The notes beneath the pieces are model-generated. The model was not told the DNA's origin. It made no database searches and saw only the letters and a program-made list of their open reading frames with translations. Below, one piece after another: positions 28,037 to 36,084 of a stretch of DNA of 64,000 nt; within the stretch, counting starts at the first letter, position 1, and each line of letters begins with the position of its first letter. The translations under genes were made by a program, and so were the position numbers. This DNA comes from Rhodospirillales bacterium (GTDB lineage Bacteria > Pseudomonadota > Alphaproteobacteria > Micavibrionales > Micavibrionaceae): NCBI GenBank assembly GCA_020638365.1, contig JACKIQ010000004.1, forward strand, positions 83,317 through 147,316. Direction: 5' to 3'.

Positions 28037-29257
28037 ATGAACCTTGACGAAAAAGTGGAAACCCCCGACGTAATCCTTGCGCAGGAAACGCAGATCCGTC
28101 CATACACCATGAATTTCGGCCCGCAGCATCCGGCCGCGCACGGCGTTCTGCGCCTTGTTCTAGAACTGGACGGGGAAATCGTGGAACGCGCCGACCCGCA
28201 TATCGGCCTCCTGCATCGCGGCACGGAAAAGCTGATCGAATATAAAACCTACGTTCAGGCTTTGCCGTACTTCGACCGCCTTGATTATGTCGCCCCGATG
28301 AATCAGGAACACGCGTTTGCTCTGGCGATTGAAAAGCTGCTCGGCATCACTCCGCCCCCGCGTGCGCAATATATTCGCGTGCTGTTCGCCGAACTCGGGC
28401 GCATCCTGAACCATATCCTGAACATCACGACCTACGCGCTGGACGTCGGCGCGATCACCCCCGCCCTCTGGGGGTTCGAGGAACGTGAGAAAGCCATGGA
28501 ATTTTACGAGCGCGTCTGCGGCGCCCGCCTGCACGCCAACTATTTCCGCGCCGGCGGCGTGCATCAGGATATGCCCGCGGGCCTCGCGGAAGACATGATG
28601 GAGTGGTGTGAATCCTTCCCGAAATTCCTTGCCGATCTGGAATCCCTCCTCACCGATAACCGTATATTTAAGCAGCGCACCGTCGATATCGGGATCATCA
28701 CCCCTGAACAGGCGCAGGACTGGGGCTTCTCCGGGCCGATGCTGCGGGCTTCGAATACGCCGTGGGATCTGCGTAAATCGCAACCCTACGATGTCTATGC
28801 GGAAATGGACTTCGATATCCCCATCGGCAAGACGGGCGACTGCTACGCGCGTTACCTTGTGCGGATGGCCGAGATGTATGAATCCATCAAGATCATGAAG
28901 CAATGTCTTGAAAAAATGCCCGAAGGCAACATCAAGATGAACGACTACAAGGTTTCGCCGCCCCCGCGCGCGGAGATGAAAAATTCGATGGAAGCGCTGA
29001 TCCACCACTTCAAGCTCTATACGGAGGGCTATCACGTCCCCGAAGGCGAAACCTACACCTGTGTGGAGGCGCCCAAGGGCGAGTTCGGCGTATACCTTGT
29101 CTCGGATGGCACGAACAAGCCGTATCGCTGCCGCATTCGCGCTCCGGGCTTTGCCCATCTGCAGGCGCTCGATTTCATGAGCCGGGGCCACCAGCTCGCC
29201 GACACCGTGGCCATCATCGGCTCCCTCGACGTCGTTTTTGGAGAGATTGATCGTTAA
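28037..29257 (+). CDS. nuoD: NADH-quinone oxidoreductase subunit D
   Basis: NuoD forms much of the quinone-binding cavity. The 406-aa protein has the characteristic MNFGPQHPAAHGVLRLVLELDG, HIGLLHRGTEKLIE, and the C-terminal YRCRIRAPGFAHLQAL–IGSLDVVFGEIDR. It ends one base before the nuoE start codon. The C and D subunits are separate genes, as in alphaproteobacteria and unlike the fused NuoCD of enterobacteria. Confidence 0.97.
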   Translation: MNLDEKVETPDVILAQETQIRPYTMNFGPQHPAAHGVLRLVLELDGEIVERADPHIGLLHRGTEKLIEYKTYVQALPYFDRLDYVAPMNQEHAFALAIEKLLGITPPPRAQYIRVLFAELGRILNHILNITTYALDVGAITPALWGFEEREKAMEFYERVCGARLHANYFRAGGVHQDMPAGLAEDMMEWCESFPKFLADLESLLTDNRIFKQRTVDIGIITPEQAQDWGFSGPMLRASNTPWDLRKSQPYDVYAEMDFDIPIGKTGDCYARYLVRMAEMYESIKIMKQCLEKMPEGNIKMNDYKVSPPPRAEMKNSMEALIHHFKLYTEGYHVPEGETYTCVEAPKGEFGVYLVSDGTNKPYRCRIRAPGFAHLQALDFMSRGHQLADTVAIIGSLDVVFGEIDR

Positions 29258-29917
29258 ATGAAAAAGAAATTCGAAATCAACGCGGACTACCAGCCCGAAA
29301 GCTTCGCCTTTAACGCGAAGTATAAGAAGAAGGCGCAGGAGGCGATTAACCTCTACCCCAAGGGCAGGCAGCAATCGGCCGTCATGCCGCTGCTCGATCT
29401 CGCGCAGCGTCAGGTCGGGGAGGAGGGTGCGAAGGCCAACCCGCCCTATGGAGGCTGGATTCCCCGCGCCGCGATGGATCATATCGCCGATATGCTCAGC
29501 ATGGCACCGATCAAAGTTTACGAAGTCGCGACCTTCTATTCCATGTACAACCTCGCCCCCGTCGGCAAGAACCTCATCCAGCTGTGCACGACGACGCCCT
29601 GCTGGCTCTGTGGCAGCGATAACATTGTCAAGACCTGCAAGGACCAGCTTGGCATCGGTCTGGATGAAACCACCGAAGACGGCCTGTTCACCATCATGGA
29701 GGTCGAATGTCTCGGCGCGTGCGTCAATGCCCCGATGATCCAGATCAACGATGACTTTTATGAAGACCTGACCTCCGAGACGATGACGGAAATCCTTGAA
29801 ACGCTGGCCAACGGCATGAAGCCCAAGGTCGGCTCGCAAAAGGGGCGTAAAGGCTCGATGGCGCTTTCCGGCCCGACCAGCCTTAAGGACCGCGCCAAGA
29901 AAGCGGGAGTGGCCTGA
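29258..29917 (+). CDS. nuoE: NADH-quinone oxidoreductase subunit E
   Basis: NuoE is the 24-kDa subunit of the NADH-dehydrogenase module and carries a 2Fe-2S cluster (N1a). The 219-aa protein has the cluster ligands in CTTTPCWLCGS and later in ECLGACVNAPMIQIND, plus the helical VATFYSMYNLAPVGKN. A charged C-terminal extension (GQKGRKGSMALSGPTSLKDRAKKAG-type) is common in alphaproteobacterial NuoE. It abuts nuoD directly. Confidence 0.96.
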   Translation: MKKKFEINADYQPESFAFNAKYKKKAQEAINLYPKGRQQSAVMPLLDLAQRQVGEEGAKANPPYGGWIPRAAMDHIADMLSMAPIKVYEVATFYSMYNLAPVGKNLIQLCTTTPCWLCGSDNIVKTCKDQLGIGLDETTEDGLFTIMEVECLGACVNAPMIQINDDFYEDLTSETMTEILETLANGMKPKVGSQKGRKGSMALSGPTSLKDRAKKAGVA

Positions 29918-29918
29918 C

Positions 29919-30302
29919 ATGACGGAAGTAATAAAGTTCAGTTTGCCGCAAACTCTCCCTCTCCTGAACAGCACAAACGGGGACCAGTACCGTCAGGCTT
30001 GGGATCTGGATGCAATCGACCGCCGCCTTCATGACGGGGAAGATGTTAGGGTAGAAATTGAAGTGGAAAAGGGCGTACAGGCCGTTCCGGCCTTTATGGT
30101 AGGTCTGTTCAATCCCGGCGTGGATTACAACGGCGCGGCTAAAGTTCTGGGTTCATACAGGTTTGTGTCCGGAGACCGCAGCTACGCGGACAGGATGCAG
30201 GGTCTTTTTGTCCAGGAAGTGGCAGGCATGGAAATGATGCGACGCCGGGGAATAGAAGCGCAGGGCGGAACCGATCCGAACGCGGGACCAACTTTTTCGT
30301 AA
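29919..30302 (+). CDS. Hypothetical 127-aa protein between nuoE and nuoF
   Basis: Not recognised. It begins one base after the nuoE stop and ends 15 bases before nuoF, so it must share their transcript. The protein is hydrophilic and has no membrane helix. It has strand-helix character in the middle (VRVEIEVEKGVQAVPAFMVGLFNPG) and a helical end (MQGLFVQEVAGMEMMRRRG). A STAS-like fold is conceivable from the VEIEVE…AFMVGLF pattern but not shown. Alphaproteobacterial nuo operons often carry small unknown genes; a role in complex I assembly is a guess. Confidence 0.7.
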   Translation: MTEVIKFSLPQTLPLLNSTNGDQYRQAWDLDAIDRRLHDGEDVRVEIEVEKGVQAVPAFMVGLFNPGVDYNGAAKVLGSYRFVSGDRSYADRMQGLFVQEVAGMEMMRRRGIEAQGGTDPNAGPTFS

Positions 30303-30317
30303 AGTAGAGAAAAACAA

Positions 30318-31601
30318 ATGCTCGACGACAAGGACAGAATTTTCACGAATATCTACGGCTGGGAATCCTTCTCCCTGAAGGCCGCGCAGAAACGCGGCGA
30401 CTGGGACAAGACAAAGGACCTGATCGCCAAGGGTCGTGACGGGATCATCGCCGAGATCAAAGCCTCCGGTCTGCGTGGCCGCGGCGGGGCGGGCTTCCCG
30501 ACGGGCCTGAAGTGGTCCTTCATGCCCAAGGAATCACCCGATGGCCGCCCGTCTTATCTGGTCATCAACGCGGATGAGTCCGAACCCGGCACCTGCAAGG
30601 ACCGCGAAATCCTCCGCCACGATCCGCACAAGCTTCTCGAAGGGGCTCTGATCGCAGGCTTCGCCATGGGCGCGCACACGGCCTTTATCTACGTCCGCGG
30701 GGAATTCTTCCATGAAAGCTCAGAATTGCTCAAAGCCGTTGAGGAAGCGTACGACGCCGGGCTTCTCGGCAAGAACGCCGCCAATTCGGGCTGGGACTTC
30801 GATGTCGTCGTCCATCGCGGCGCCGGGGCCTATATCTGCGGCGAAGAAACCGCCCTGATCGAAAGCATTGAGGGCAAGAAAGGCCAGCCGCGAAACAAGC
30901 CGCCTTTCCCGGCCATGGCGGGCCTTTATTCCTGCCCGACAACCGTGAACAACGTGGAAACGATCGCCGTCGTCCCGACAATCCTGCGGCGCGGCGCTGG
31001 CTGGTTCGCCGGCCTAGGCCTGAACGAAAAAAACGCGGGCACGAAGCTTTTCTGCATCTCCGGCCACGTCAACCAGCCCTGCAACGTGGAGGAGGAAATG
31101 GGAATCCCGCTGCAGGAGTTGATCGAAAAACATTGCGGCGGCGTACGCGGCGGCTGGGACAACTTGCTGGCCGTCATCCCCGGCGGCTCTTCCACCCCGA
31201 TGATTCCCAAAGAGATTTGCGCCACGATAAAGATGGATTTCGACTCCCTGCGCGAGGTCGGAACGGGCCTCGGCACGGCCGGCGTCATCGTCATGGATAA
31301 AAGCACCGACGTGATCAAGGCCATCGCCCGCCTTTCGCGTTTTTACATGCACGAAAGCTGCGGCCAGTGTACGCCCTGCCGCGAAGGGACGGGCTGGCTC
31401 TGGCGTGTGATGACCCGCATGGTCGAGGGCCGCGCCAGCGTCGAGGAAATCGACCAGCTCTACGAGATTACCAAGGAAATCGAAGGCCACACGATCTGCG
31501 CTCTGGGCGACGCCGCCGCCTGGCCCGTGCAGGGCCTGATTAAACATTTCCGTCCGGAAATGGAACGCCGGATCATGGAATACCGCAAACGCGCGGCGTA
31601 A
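30318..31601 (+). CDS. nuoF: NADH-quinone oxidoreductase subunit F
   Basis: NuoF (51-kDa) binds NADH and FMN and carries 4Fe-4S cluster N3. The 427-aa protein contains the FMN-binding GLRGRGGAGFPTGLKW and NADESEPGTCKDREI, the NADH-site GAGAYICGEETALIESIEG, and the cluster ligands in SCGQCTPCREGTGW plus a later Cys in HTICALGDAA. It ends only 5 bases before the convergent Sel1-repeat gene, where the nuo block is interrupted. Confidence 0.97.
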   Translation: MLDDKDRIFTNIYGWESFSLKAAQKRGDWDKTKDLIAKGRDGIIAEIKASGLRGRGGAGFPTGLKWSFMPKESPDGRPSYLVINADESEPGTCKDREILRHDPHKLLEGALIAGFAMGAHTAFIYVRGEFFHESSELLKAVEEAYDAGLLGKNAANSGWDFDVVVHRGAGAYICGEETALIESIEGKKGQPRNKPPFPAMAGLYSCPTTVNNVETIAVVPTILRRGAGWFAGLGLNEKNAGTKLFCISGHVNQPCNVEEEMGIPLQELIEKHCGGVRGGWDNLLAVIPGGSSTPMIPKEICATIKMDFDSLREVGTGLGTAGVIVMDKSTDVIKAIARLSRFYMHESCGQCTPCREGTGWLWRVMTRMVEGRASVEEIDQLYEITKEIEGHTICALGDAAAWPVQGLIKHFRPEMERRIMEYRKRAA

Positions 31602-31606
31602 TTTTT

Positions 31607-32590
31607 TTAATTCTCGCTGGCCGGCTTCCACTCACGAGCACGTCTCTCAGCTTCTGCAATTTGTGCAGCGGTCATTATCATTCTTAGTTGTTCGCTATGC
31701 TCTTTTGCCTCTTTGTGCCCGTGCTCCGCAGCTAATATCGCCCACTTGTAAGATTCAGCATAGTCTTGCTTTACTTGCAAACCGAGAAAATATGCGGCAC
31801 TAAGTGCGAATTGTGCGTCGGCATTTCCTTGTGATGCTGCCTTCTCGAACCATTCTCGTGCCGTAGTTTTGTTCTTAGTTACTCCGTACCCAGAATCAAA
31901 AAGAGTGCCTAGGTTAAATTGAGCTTCAGAATGTCCTTGTGCAGCAGCCTTCTCGTACCATTCTCGAGCTTTTACAAAGTCTTGATCAACGCCTTCTCCA
32001 AAGTGGTACATTTTCCCAACAAAGAATTGCGACTCCATATCGCCTTGTATTGCAGCCTTTTCAAACCATTCCTTGGCTTTACCAAGATCTTGCTCTACGC
32101 CTTCGCCGTTTGCATACATCAAGCCAAGATAAAGCTGAGCTCCTGTGTGCCCCTGCTTAGCTGCCCTGAGATACCAGTCTTTGGCCTTGCCAAAGTCTTG
32201 TGCAATTCCGTTGCCATTGTCATACATTATGCCAAGGCTGAACTGTGCTTCATCAAACCCTTGAATTGCAGCTTTCTCATACCACTCTCGGGCCTGAACA
32301 TAATCCTGTTCCACTCCCTGCCCAAACTCATACATCGCGCCGAGGTAAAATTGTGCACCACTATGTCCTTGTAGTGCGGCTTTCTCATACCACTCCCGTG
32401 CCTGAGCATAATCCTGTTCCACTCCCTGACCTTCAAAATACAAACTACCAAGGTTAACTTGCGCGTTTACATCTCCCTGTTCAGCATTTTTCTGCGTTTC
32501 TGAGAATGGAGGAGGGGCCGTTGCTAAAACAGGCGAGATTGACAAAGCGACAGTCAAGACCGTTACTATGAAAAAGGCAAAACGTTGCAT
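31607..32590 (-). CDS. Exported Sel1-repeat (TPR-like) protein
   Basis: A 327-aa protein with a signal peptide (FAFFIVTVLTVALSISPVLATA). It is then built from about seven 36-residue Sel1 repeats, each of the form A-x-x-G-x-x-x-A-Q-x-x-L-G-x-x-Y-x-x-G-x-G-V-x-Q-D-x-x-x-A-x-x-W. Sel1 repeats are scaffolds for protein contacts and often act in periplasmic signalling or host interaction. Two neighbouring units are almost identical at the DNA level (108-bp period at 32273 and 32381). The short repeat-free C-terminus is helical and charged. It is a stand-alone gene between nuoF and the unknowns. Confidence 0.85.
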   Translation of the reverse strand: MQRFAFFIVTVLTVALSISPVLATAPPPFSETQKNAEQGDVNAQVNLGSLYFEGQGVEQDYAQAREWYEKAALQGHSGAQFYLGAMYEFGQGVEQDYVQAREWYEKAAIQGFDEAQFSLGIMYDNGNGIAQDFGKAKDWYLRAAKQGHTGAQLYLGLMYANGEGVEQDLGKAKEWFEKAAIQGDMESQFFVGKMYHFGEGVDQDFVKAREWYEKAAAQGHSEAQFNLGTLFDSGYGVTKNKTTAREWFEKAASQGNADAQFALSAAYFLGLQVKQDYAESYKWAILAAEHGHKEAKEHSEQLRMIMTAAQIAEAERRAREWKPASEN

Positions 32591-32737
32591 TAAAGAAGTA
32601 TCCTGTCGATCCTGTTTCTACTCTTGAAATTCCGTATCAAAATTTACTAAAACCCCTCAGTTCGTGCAGGGATCAGCTGTTTAACGTCTCTAAGAAATCT
32701 ATCTGTAACAACCACCGAAATCGCAAAAGCCGACTTC

Positions 32738-33073
32738 TCAGGAGCGTTTTTCTCTGACGGAAAGCGGAACGATGAAGCTCTCGACAGGAGTCAGCGTTTC
32801 CATATCCATAACGTTGAACTTCACGCGGTCGCGCTCCAGAAAAAACGGCACAAGGTCCTCCTTCAAGGGGGTGCCGAGGTCTTTCTTCTCCCCTTCAAAG
32901 ACGAAGATCAGGTGTCCGTCATTCAGGTCAAGCTCAAGTTTCTGCAGGGTTTTCCGAAAGGGCCGGTCAATCAGGATAGCCAGACCGCGCAGCTCCGGGC
33001 TGGCATAGATGTCGATCAGCAGTTCATCCGTAACCGAGCCGCGCTCGTTGAGCTTTTTGAAAACGTCAAACAT
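32738..33073 (-). CDS. Hypothetical protein, 111 aa
   Basis: Not recognised. A small soluble protein of mixed alpha/beta pattern: a helix (MFDVFKKLNERG), a strand-rich centre (GLAILIDRPFRKTLQKLELDL, HLIFVFEGEKKDLG) and the ending FIVPLSVREKRS. GAAGG lies just before the ATG. It lies 56 bases downstream of the 513-aa unknown on the same strand and could be co-transcribed. Confidence 0.55.
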   Translation of the reverse strand: MFDVFKKLNERGSVTDELLIDIYASPELRGLAILIDRPFRKTLQKLELDLNDGHLIFVFEGEKKDLGTPLKEDLVPFFLERDRVKFNVMDMETLTPVESFIVPLSVREKRS

Positions 33074-33129
33074 GCCTTCAGGATATCAGAGGACAGGCCG
33101 GATCGACTAGGGTAAACCGCGCGTTATAC

Positions 33130-34671
33130 TCAACTCGCGGGAGCCGCCGGGGCGTGGTCGAGGTCAAGATTCGCGCCGCCACGGTTAAGAACGCCGAACC
33201 GGTCGCCGAATTGCGTTTTGACGTTATCAATAAGAACCTGCTTTTTAAGCATGTCGTTCAGGCCGAAGAAATCGAACCCGATAAAATCCATAAGCTTGAT
33301 CATGAACATGGTCGGAGAACTGAACCAGCTGAGCTTCTTCTCATCGACAACCCTGTTGAACTCCGAGGAAAGCCCTTCACCGGAAAGACGGCCGATACGA
33401 ACGGCTTCCGCGGCCTGGTCGATACTACGCTGGGTAAACTCCCTGGCTTGTTCTGTTCGGCGTCTGAGCGCATCCTGCCCGCGTTCAAGAGCAGAGCGTG
33501 CCGTGTTCATCGAAGTGTCGCCGCCAGTGCTGATCTCATTGGTTTGCCCGAACCGCTCGGCGATTTGTTCAGGAGTCATGCCGGTAATGTCAAACATTTC
33601 CGGGCTGGCCAGAGCTGCGGTAAACTCGCTTTCAGCGCGCCCGGACAAGCGTGCGAATTCACGGGCGATATAGGCTTTTTTATCCGGCTCGTTCATCGCC
33701 CCGCGCATGATCCGCTCGACGTCGGCTCCTTGGACTTCGACGCCGGTGACTTTGCGGAAAGCGCCCATCACGATATCGCCTTCGATAACGTGGGCAAGAG
33801 CGCTAAGATCATCGTCGCTAACGCCGGTATTGTGGCGGGAGTTCAGTTCGCGCAAGGACGCCGTAATCATCTGCGTATCCAGAGTTGCGGCTGTGAACAT
33901 AAACCGGGTTATCTCAGGGCTCTTTTCTTTCAGGAGTTCGGCAAACTCGGGATAACTATCCTTCAAGGTATGGTATAGGCCTGTGGCCGTATCGTCGGCA
34001 AGCCTCGTCAGCGCCCTTGTAGACTCGCCGCCTGTTGCAAGGTGAGAGACGCCTGCCACCGTAAGCGCCGTACCGCCGAGCCCGATAACCGCTGTACTGT
34101 ATAAAAGGCCTTTTCCGCCGACCAGAACAACGCCTTTGAACGGCCCGGCCCGGTCCGCAACGTTATGAACCATACGGTTAAAACGTCCTTTCCAGTTCAG
34201 TGAATTGAGCTGATCCGTGCGTCTGCTTTGCTCGGCAAGTTGTTCGCGCATGGCCCGGACTTCGTCCTCAAGACTCACAGCCCTCCGGGCAGGGTGGGCG
34301 TCCAGATACTCTCTTGCGACTTTGACGATTTCGTCGTTTTCATCCAGCCCGTGTTTGGCGATAAGGGCCTGAAGGTCAATTTTTCCGGTTCCCGCTGCGG
34401 CGGTCGTGAACTCGTTATCAAAAAGATGCCGACTGCGTGTGCGCCTCAATGTGGCTTGGAATGCATCGTTACCGAAAACACGCGCGACTTGTGCATCCCC
34501 GGACTCGGCCCCGCGTCGAATCAGGTCGTCTAGAGCGCTGTTATCAGCGGCTTTAACGGCAGAATCGATATCGTCCGCCATGTGGGTAAGTACACCGCGA
34601 AAAGCAGCAATTTCATCGGCATTCTTAAGAAACCGCATGAAATCGTCTAAATATCTAATGGAGCCTGACAT
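33130..34671 (-). CDS. Large protein of unknown function with central hydrophobic hairpin
   Basis: A 513-aa protein not recognised. The N-terminal ~165 residues are helical and charged (MREQLAEQSRRTDQL suggests a coiled coil). A glycine-rich hydrophobic pair follows at about residues 180–215 (GVVLVGGKGLLYSTAVIGLGGTALTVAG), probably a membrane hairpin. The rest is helical, with a coiled-coil-like stretch (GQDALRRRTEQAREFTQRS) and a hydrophobic Phe-rich segment near the end (MFMIKLMDFIGFDFFGL). There is no signal peptide. The layout (helical domain, membrane hairpin, helical domain) recalls secreted effectors or structural proteins, but nothing confirms this. GGGGTGAG lies upstream of the start. 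Confidence 0.65.
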   Translation of the reverse strand: MSGSIRYLDDFMRFLKNADEIAAFRGVLTHMADDIDSAVKAADNSALDDLIRRGAESGDAQVARVFGNDAFQATLRRTRSRHLFDNEFTTAAAGTGKIDLQALIAKHGLDENDEIVKVAREYLDAHPARRAVSLEDEVRAMREQLAEQSRRTDQLNSLNWKGRFNRMVHNVADRAGPFKGVVLVGGKGLLYSTAVIGLGGTALTVAGVSHLATGGESTRALTRLADDTATGLYHTLKDSYPEFAELLKEKSPEITRFMFTAATLDTQMITASLRELNSRHNTGVSDDDLSALAHVIEGDIVMGAFRKVTGVEVQGADVERIMRGAMNEPDKKAYIAREFARLSGRAESEFTAALASPEMFDITGMTPEQIAERFGQTNEISTGGDTSMNTARSALERGQDALRRRTEQAREFTQRSIDQAAEAVRIGRLSGEGLSSEFNRVVDEKKLSWFSSPTMFMIKLMDFIGFDFFGLNDMLKKQVLIDNVKTQFGDRFGVLNRGGANLDLDHAPAAPAS

Positions 34672-34827
34672 CCGTACTCACCCCGTATTTCACCGCTTTT
34701 TTCATTTTTATAATACTTATAGTTAACCTGACTATATCCAATCCGGTCAAGAAATACCAGTTTTTTTTGCGATAATCTTATAGTTCAAAAGGGATAGAAC
34801 CCCCCGGAAAGCTACGTTTAGACAGGA

Positions 34828-35637
34828 TCAAGAGGCAAAATAACGTGCGGCATTGCGAAAAAGACGCATCCCGTCACTTTCCTCGGGAAGCTCTTTGCCC
34901 TCGCGGGCCGCTTGGTCTTTAAGCTCATGATAGTCGTCCCGCTGCCATGTAAACATACCGCGTTCGGGGTGGGGCATAAGCGCCAGAACACGTCCTGATT
35001 CGTCTGTAATGCCCGCTATATCAGCCGTAGAGCCGTTCGGATTGTAGGGAAATTCTCCTCCGGCAGTCGATCCGTCAGGTTTAATGTAGCTTATTGCGAC
35101 TTGGTTGCTATCCTTCAGGCTTTTCAGGGTGGTCTCGTCCATCATAAACCGCCCCTCCCCATGAGCGACGGGGATATGCATCGTGCCCCCTCCCTGAAGC
35201 CAGGGGGAGTCTGAGTTGTCGTTGATGGAAAGATCAATCCAGCGGCACTGGTACCGCGCGGTCATATTATAGGTCACAGCCACCAGCCGCTCCCCGTACT
35301 TTTTGTTGATTCCCGGAACAAGCCCCAGATTCGCGACAATCTGGCATCCGTTACAGATTCCGATGGTCAGCGTATCGCGCTCGACAAACCGGCGAACCGG
35401 CTCCCACAGCGCCAGCTTCATTTTCTGCGCAAACGCATTGCCTGATCCGGTGTCATCTCCATAAGAAAATCCGCCGGGCACGGCCAGAACCTGCACATCG
35501 TCAAGCTCTTTAGGGTTTTCAATGAGATCATTGATATGCCGGATCCGCCCCTTCAGCCCGGCATACTCAAACGCGTAAAGCGTCTCCTCTTCACAATTAA
35601 GACCGTACCCGCTTAAGATTAGGACGCTTGCGGTCAT
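34828..35637 (-). CDS. purQ: Phosphoribosylformylglycinamidine synthase, glutaminase subunit
   Basis: PurQ releases ammonia from glutamine for the FGAM synthase complex in purine synthesis. The 269-aa protein has the class I amidotransferase nucleophile Cys95 in GICNGCQ, PGGFSYGDD, and the His/Glu pair in MPHPERG near the C-terminus. It is about 40 residues longer than the 220–230 aa PurQ usual in alphaproteobacteria. Its ATG overlaps the stop of the upstream PH-like gene (ATGA), so the three genes purL–PH–purQ form one unit. Confidence 0.92.
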   Translation of the reverse strand: MTASVLILSGYGLNCEEETLYAFEYAGLKGRIRHINDLIENPKELDDVQVLAVPGGFSYGDDTGSGNAFAQKMKLALWEPVRRFVERDTLTIGICNGCQIVANLGLVPGINKKYGERLVAVTYNMTARYQCRWIDLSINDNSDSPWLQGGGTMHIPVAHGEGRFMMDETTLKSLKDSNQVAISYIKPDGSTAGGEFPYNPNGSTADIAGITDESGRVLALMPHPERGMFTWQRDDYHELKDQAAREGKELPEESDGMRLFRNAARYFAS

Positions 35638-36083
35638 TTGGACCCTCTGGCTTGGTCAATTCGGGGGAGGAGTTCCACAATGACGGGGTGTTCGGTTGAA
35701 ACGATGTGCTGATTTGGAGCGGCAAATTTTATCTTTTTTCCAAAAGGGGTATCAGTCCGCACATCCAGCACAATCACACTGTGTTGGAAACTCAGGTTAA
35801 CAACATCAGACAAGGGAACTCTGACGTCCTGCCCCGAATTCTTTACAAGCAAAGAATCCCCGCAGTCATAAACCGTATCAACCATAGGCAGGAAAAACTG
35901 GCGGTAAAGAGTAAAAAAAACTATCGCATTTAAAACCATGGCCCCGACAATAACGAAAGGGCTAACATTCATATCCTTTAAGCCTATGTATACAATACCT
36001 GCAGCAGCGATAATAAAAATCGCAGGATAAGCTTTTTTATATAAAAAAGTATTTCCGGATATTTTTTTCATATCATTAGTCAT
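35634..36083 (-). CDS. Small membrane protein with PH-like domain, inside the pur operon
   Basis: A 149-aa protein with two membrane helices (AIFIIAAAGIVYIGL and FVIVGAMVLNAIVFFTLY) and a C-terminal beta-rich domain (DTVYDCGDSLLVKNSGQ, VPLSDVVNLSFQ, IVLDVRTDTPFGKKIKFAAP). This resembles bacterial PH (bPH2/YdbT-type) domains. It starts one base after the purL stop (AAAGGA eight bases upstream) and ends in an ATGA overlap with purQ. It is therefore translationally linked to two purine enzymes, although no membrane role is known for them. Confidence 0.7.
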   Translation of the reverse strand: MTNDMKKISGNTFLYKKAYPAIFIIAAAGIVYIGLKDMNVSPFVIVGAMVLNAIVFFTLYRQFFLPMVDTVYDCGDSLLVKNSGQDVRVPLSDVVNLSFQHSVIVLDVRTDTPFGKKIKFAAPNQHIVSTEHPVIVELLPRIDQARGSK

Positions 36084-36084
36084 A

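Noticed and set aside
28160..29974. Open minus-strand frame of about 600 codons opposite nuoD and nuoE
   Set aside because: The plus strand encodes two unmistakable complex I subunits here. The antisense frame is a by-product of their G+C-rich codon use and its translation resembles no known protein.
31900..32450. Periodic 108-base repeats considered as a CRISPR array
   Set aside because: The repeats are translated in frame as Sel1 units of 36 residues, vary between copies and have no spacer structure.
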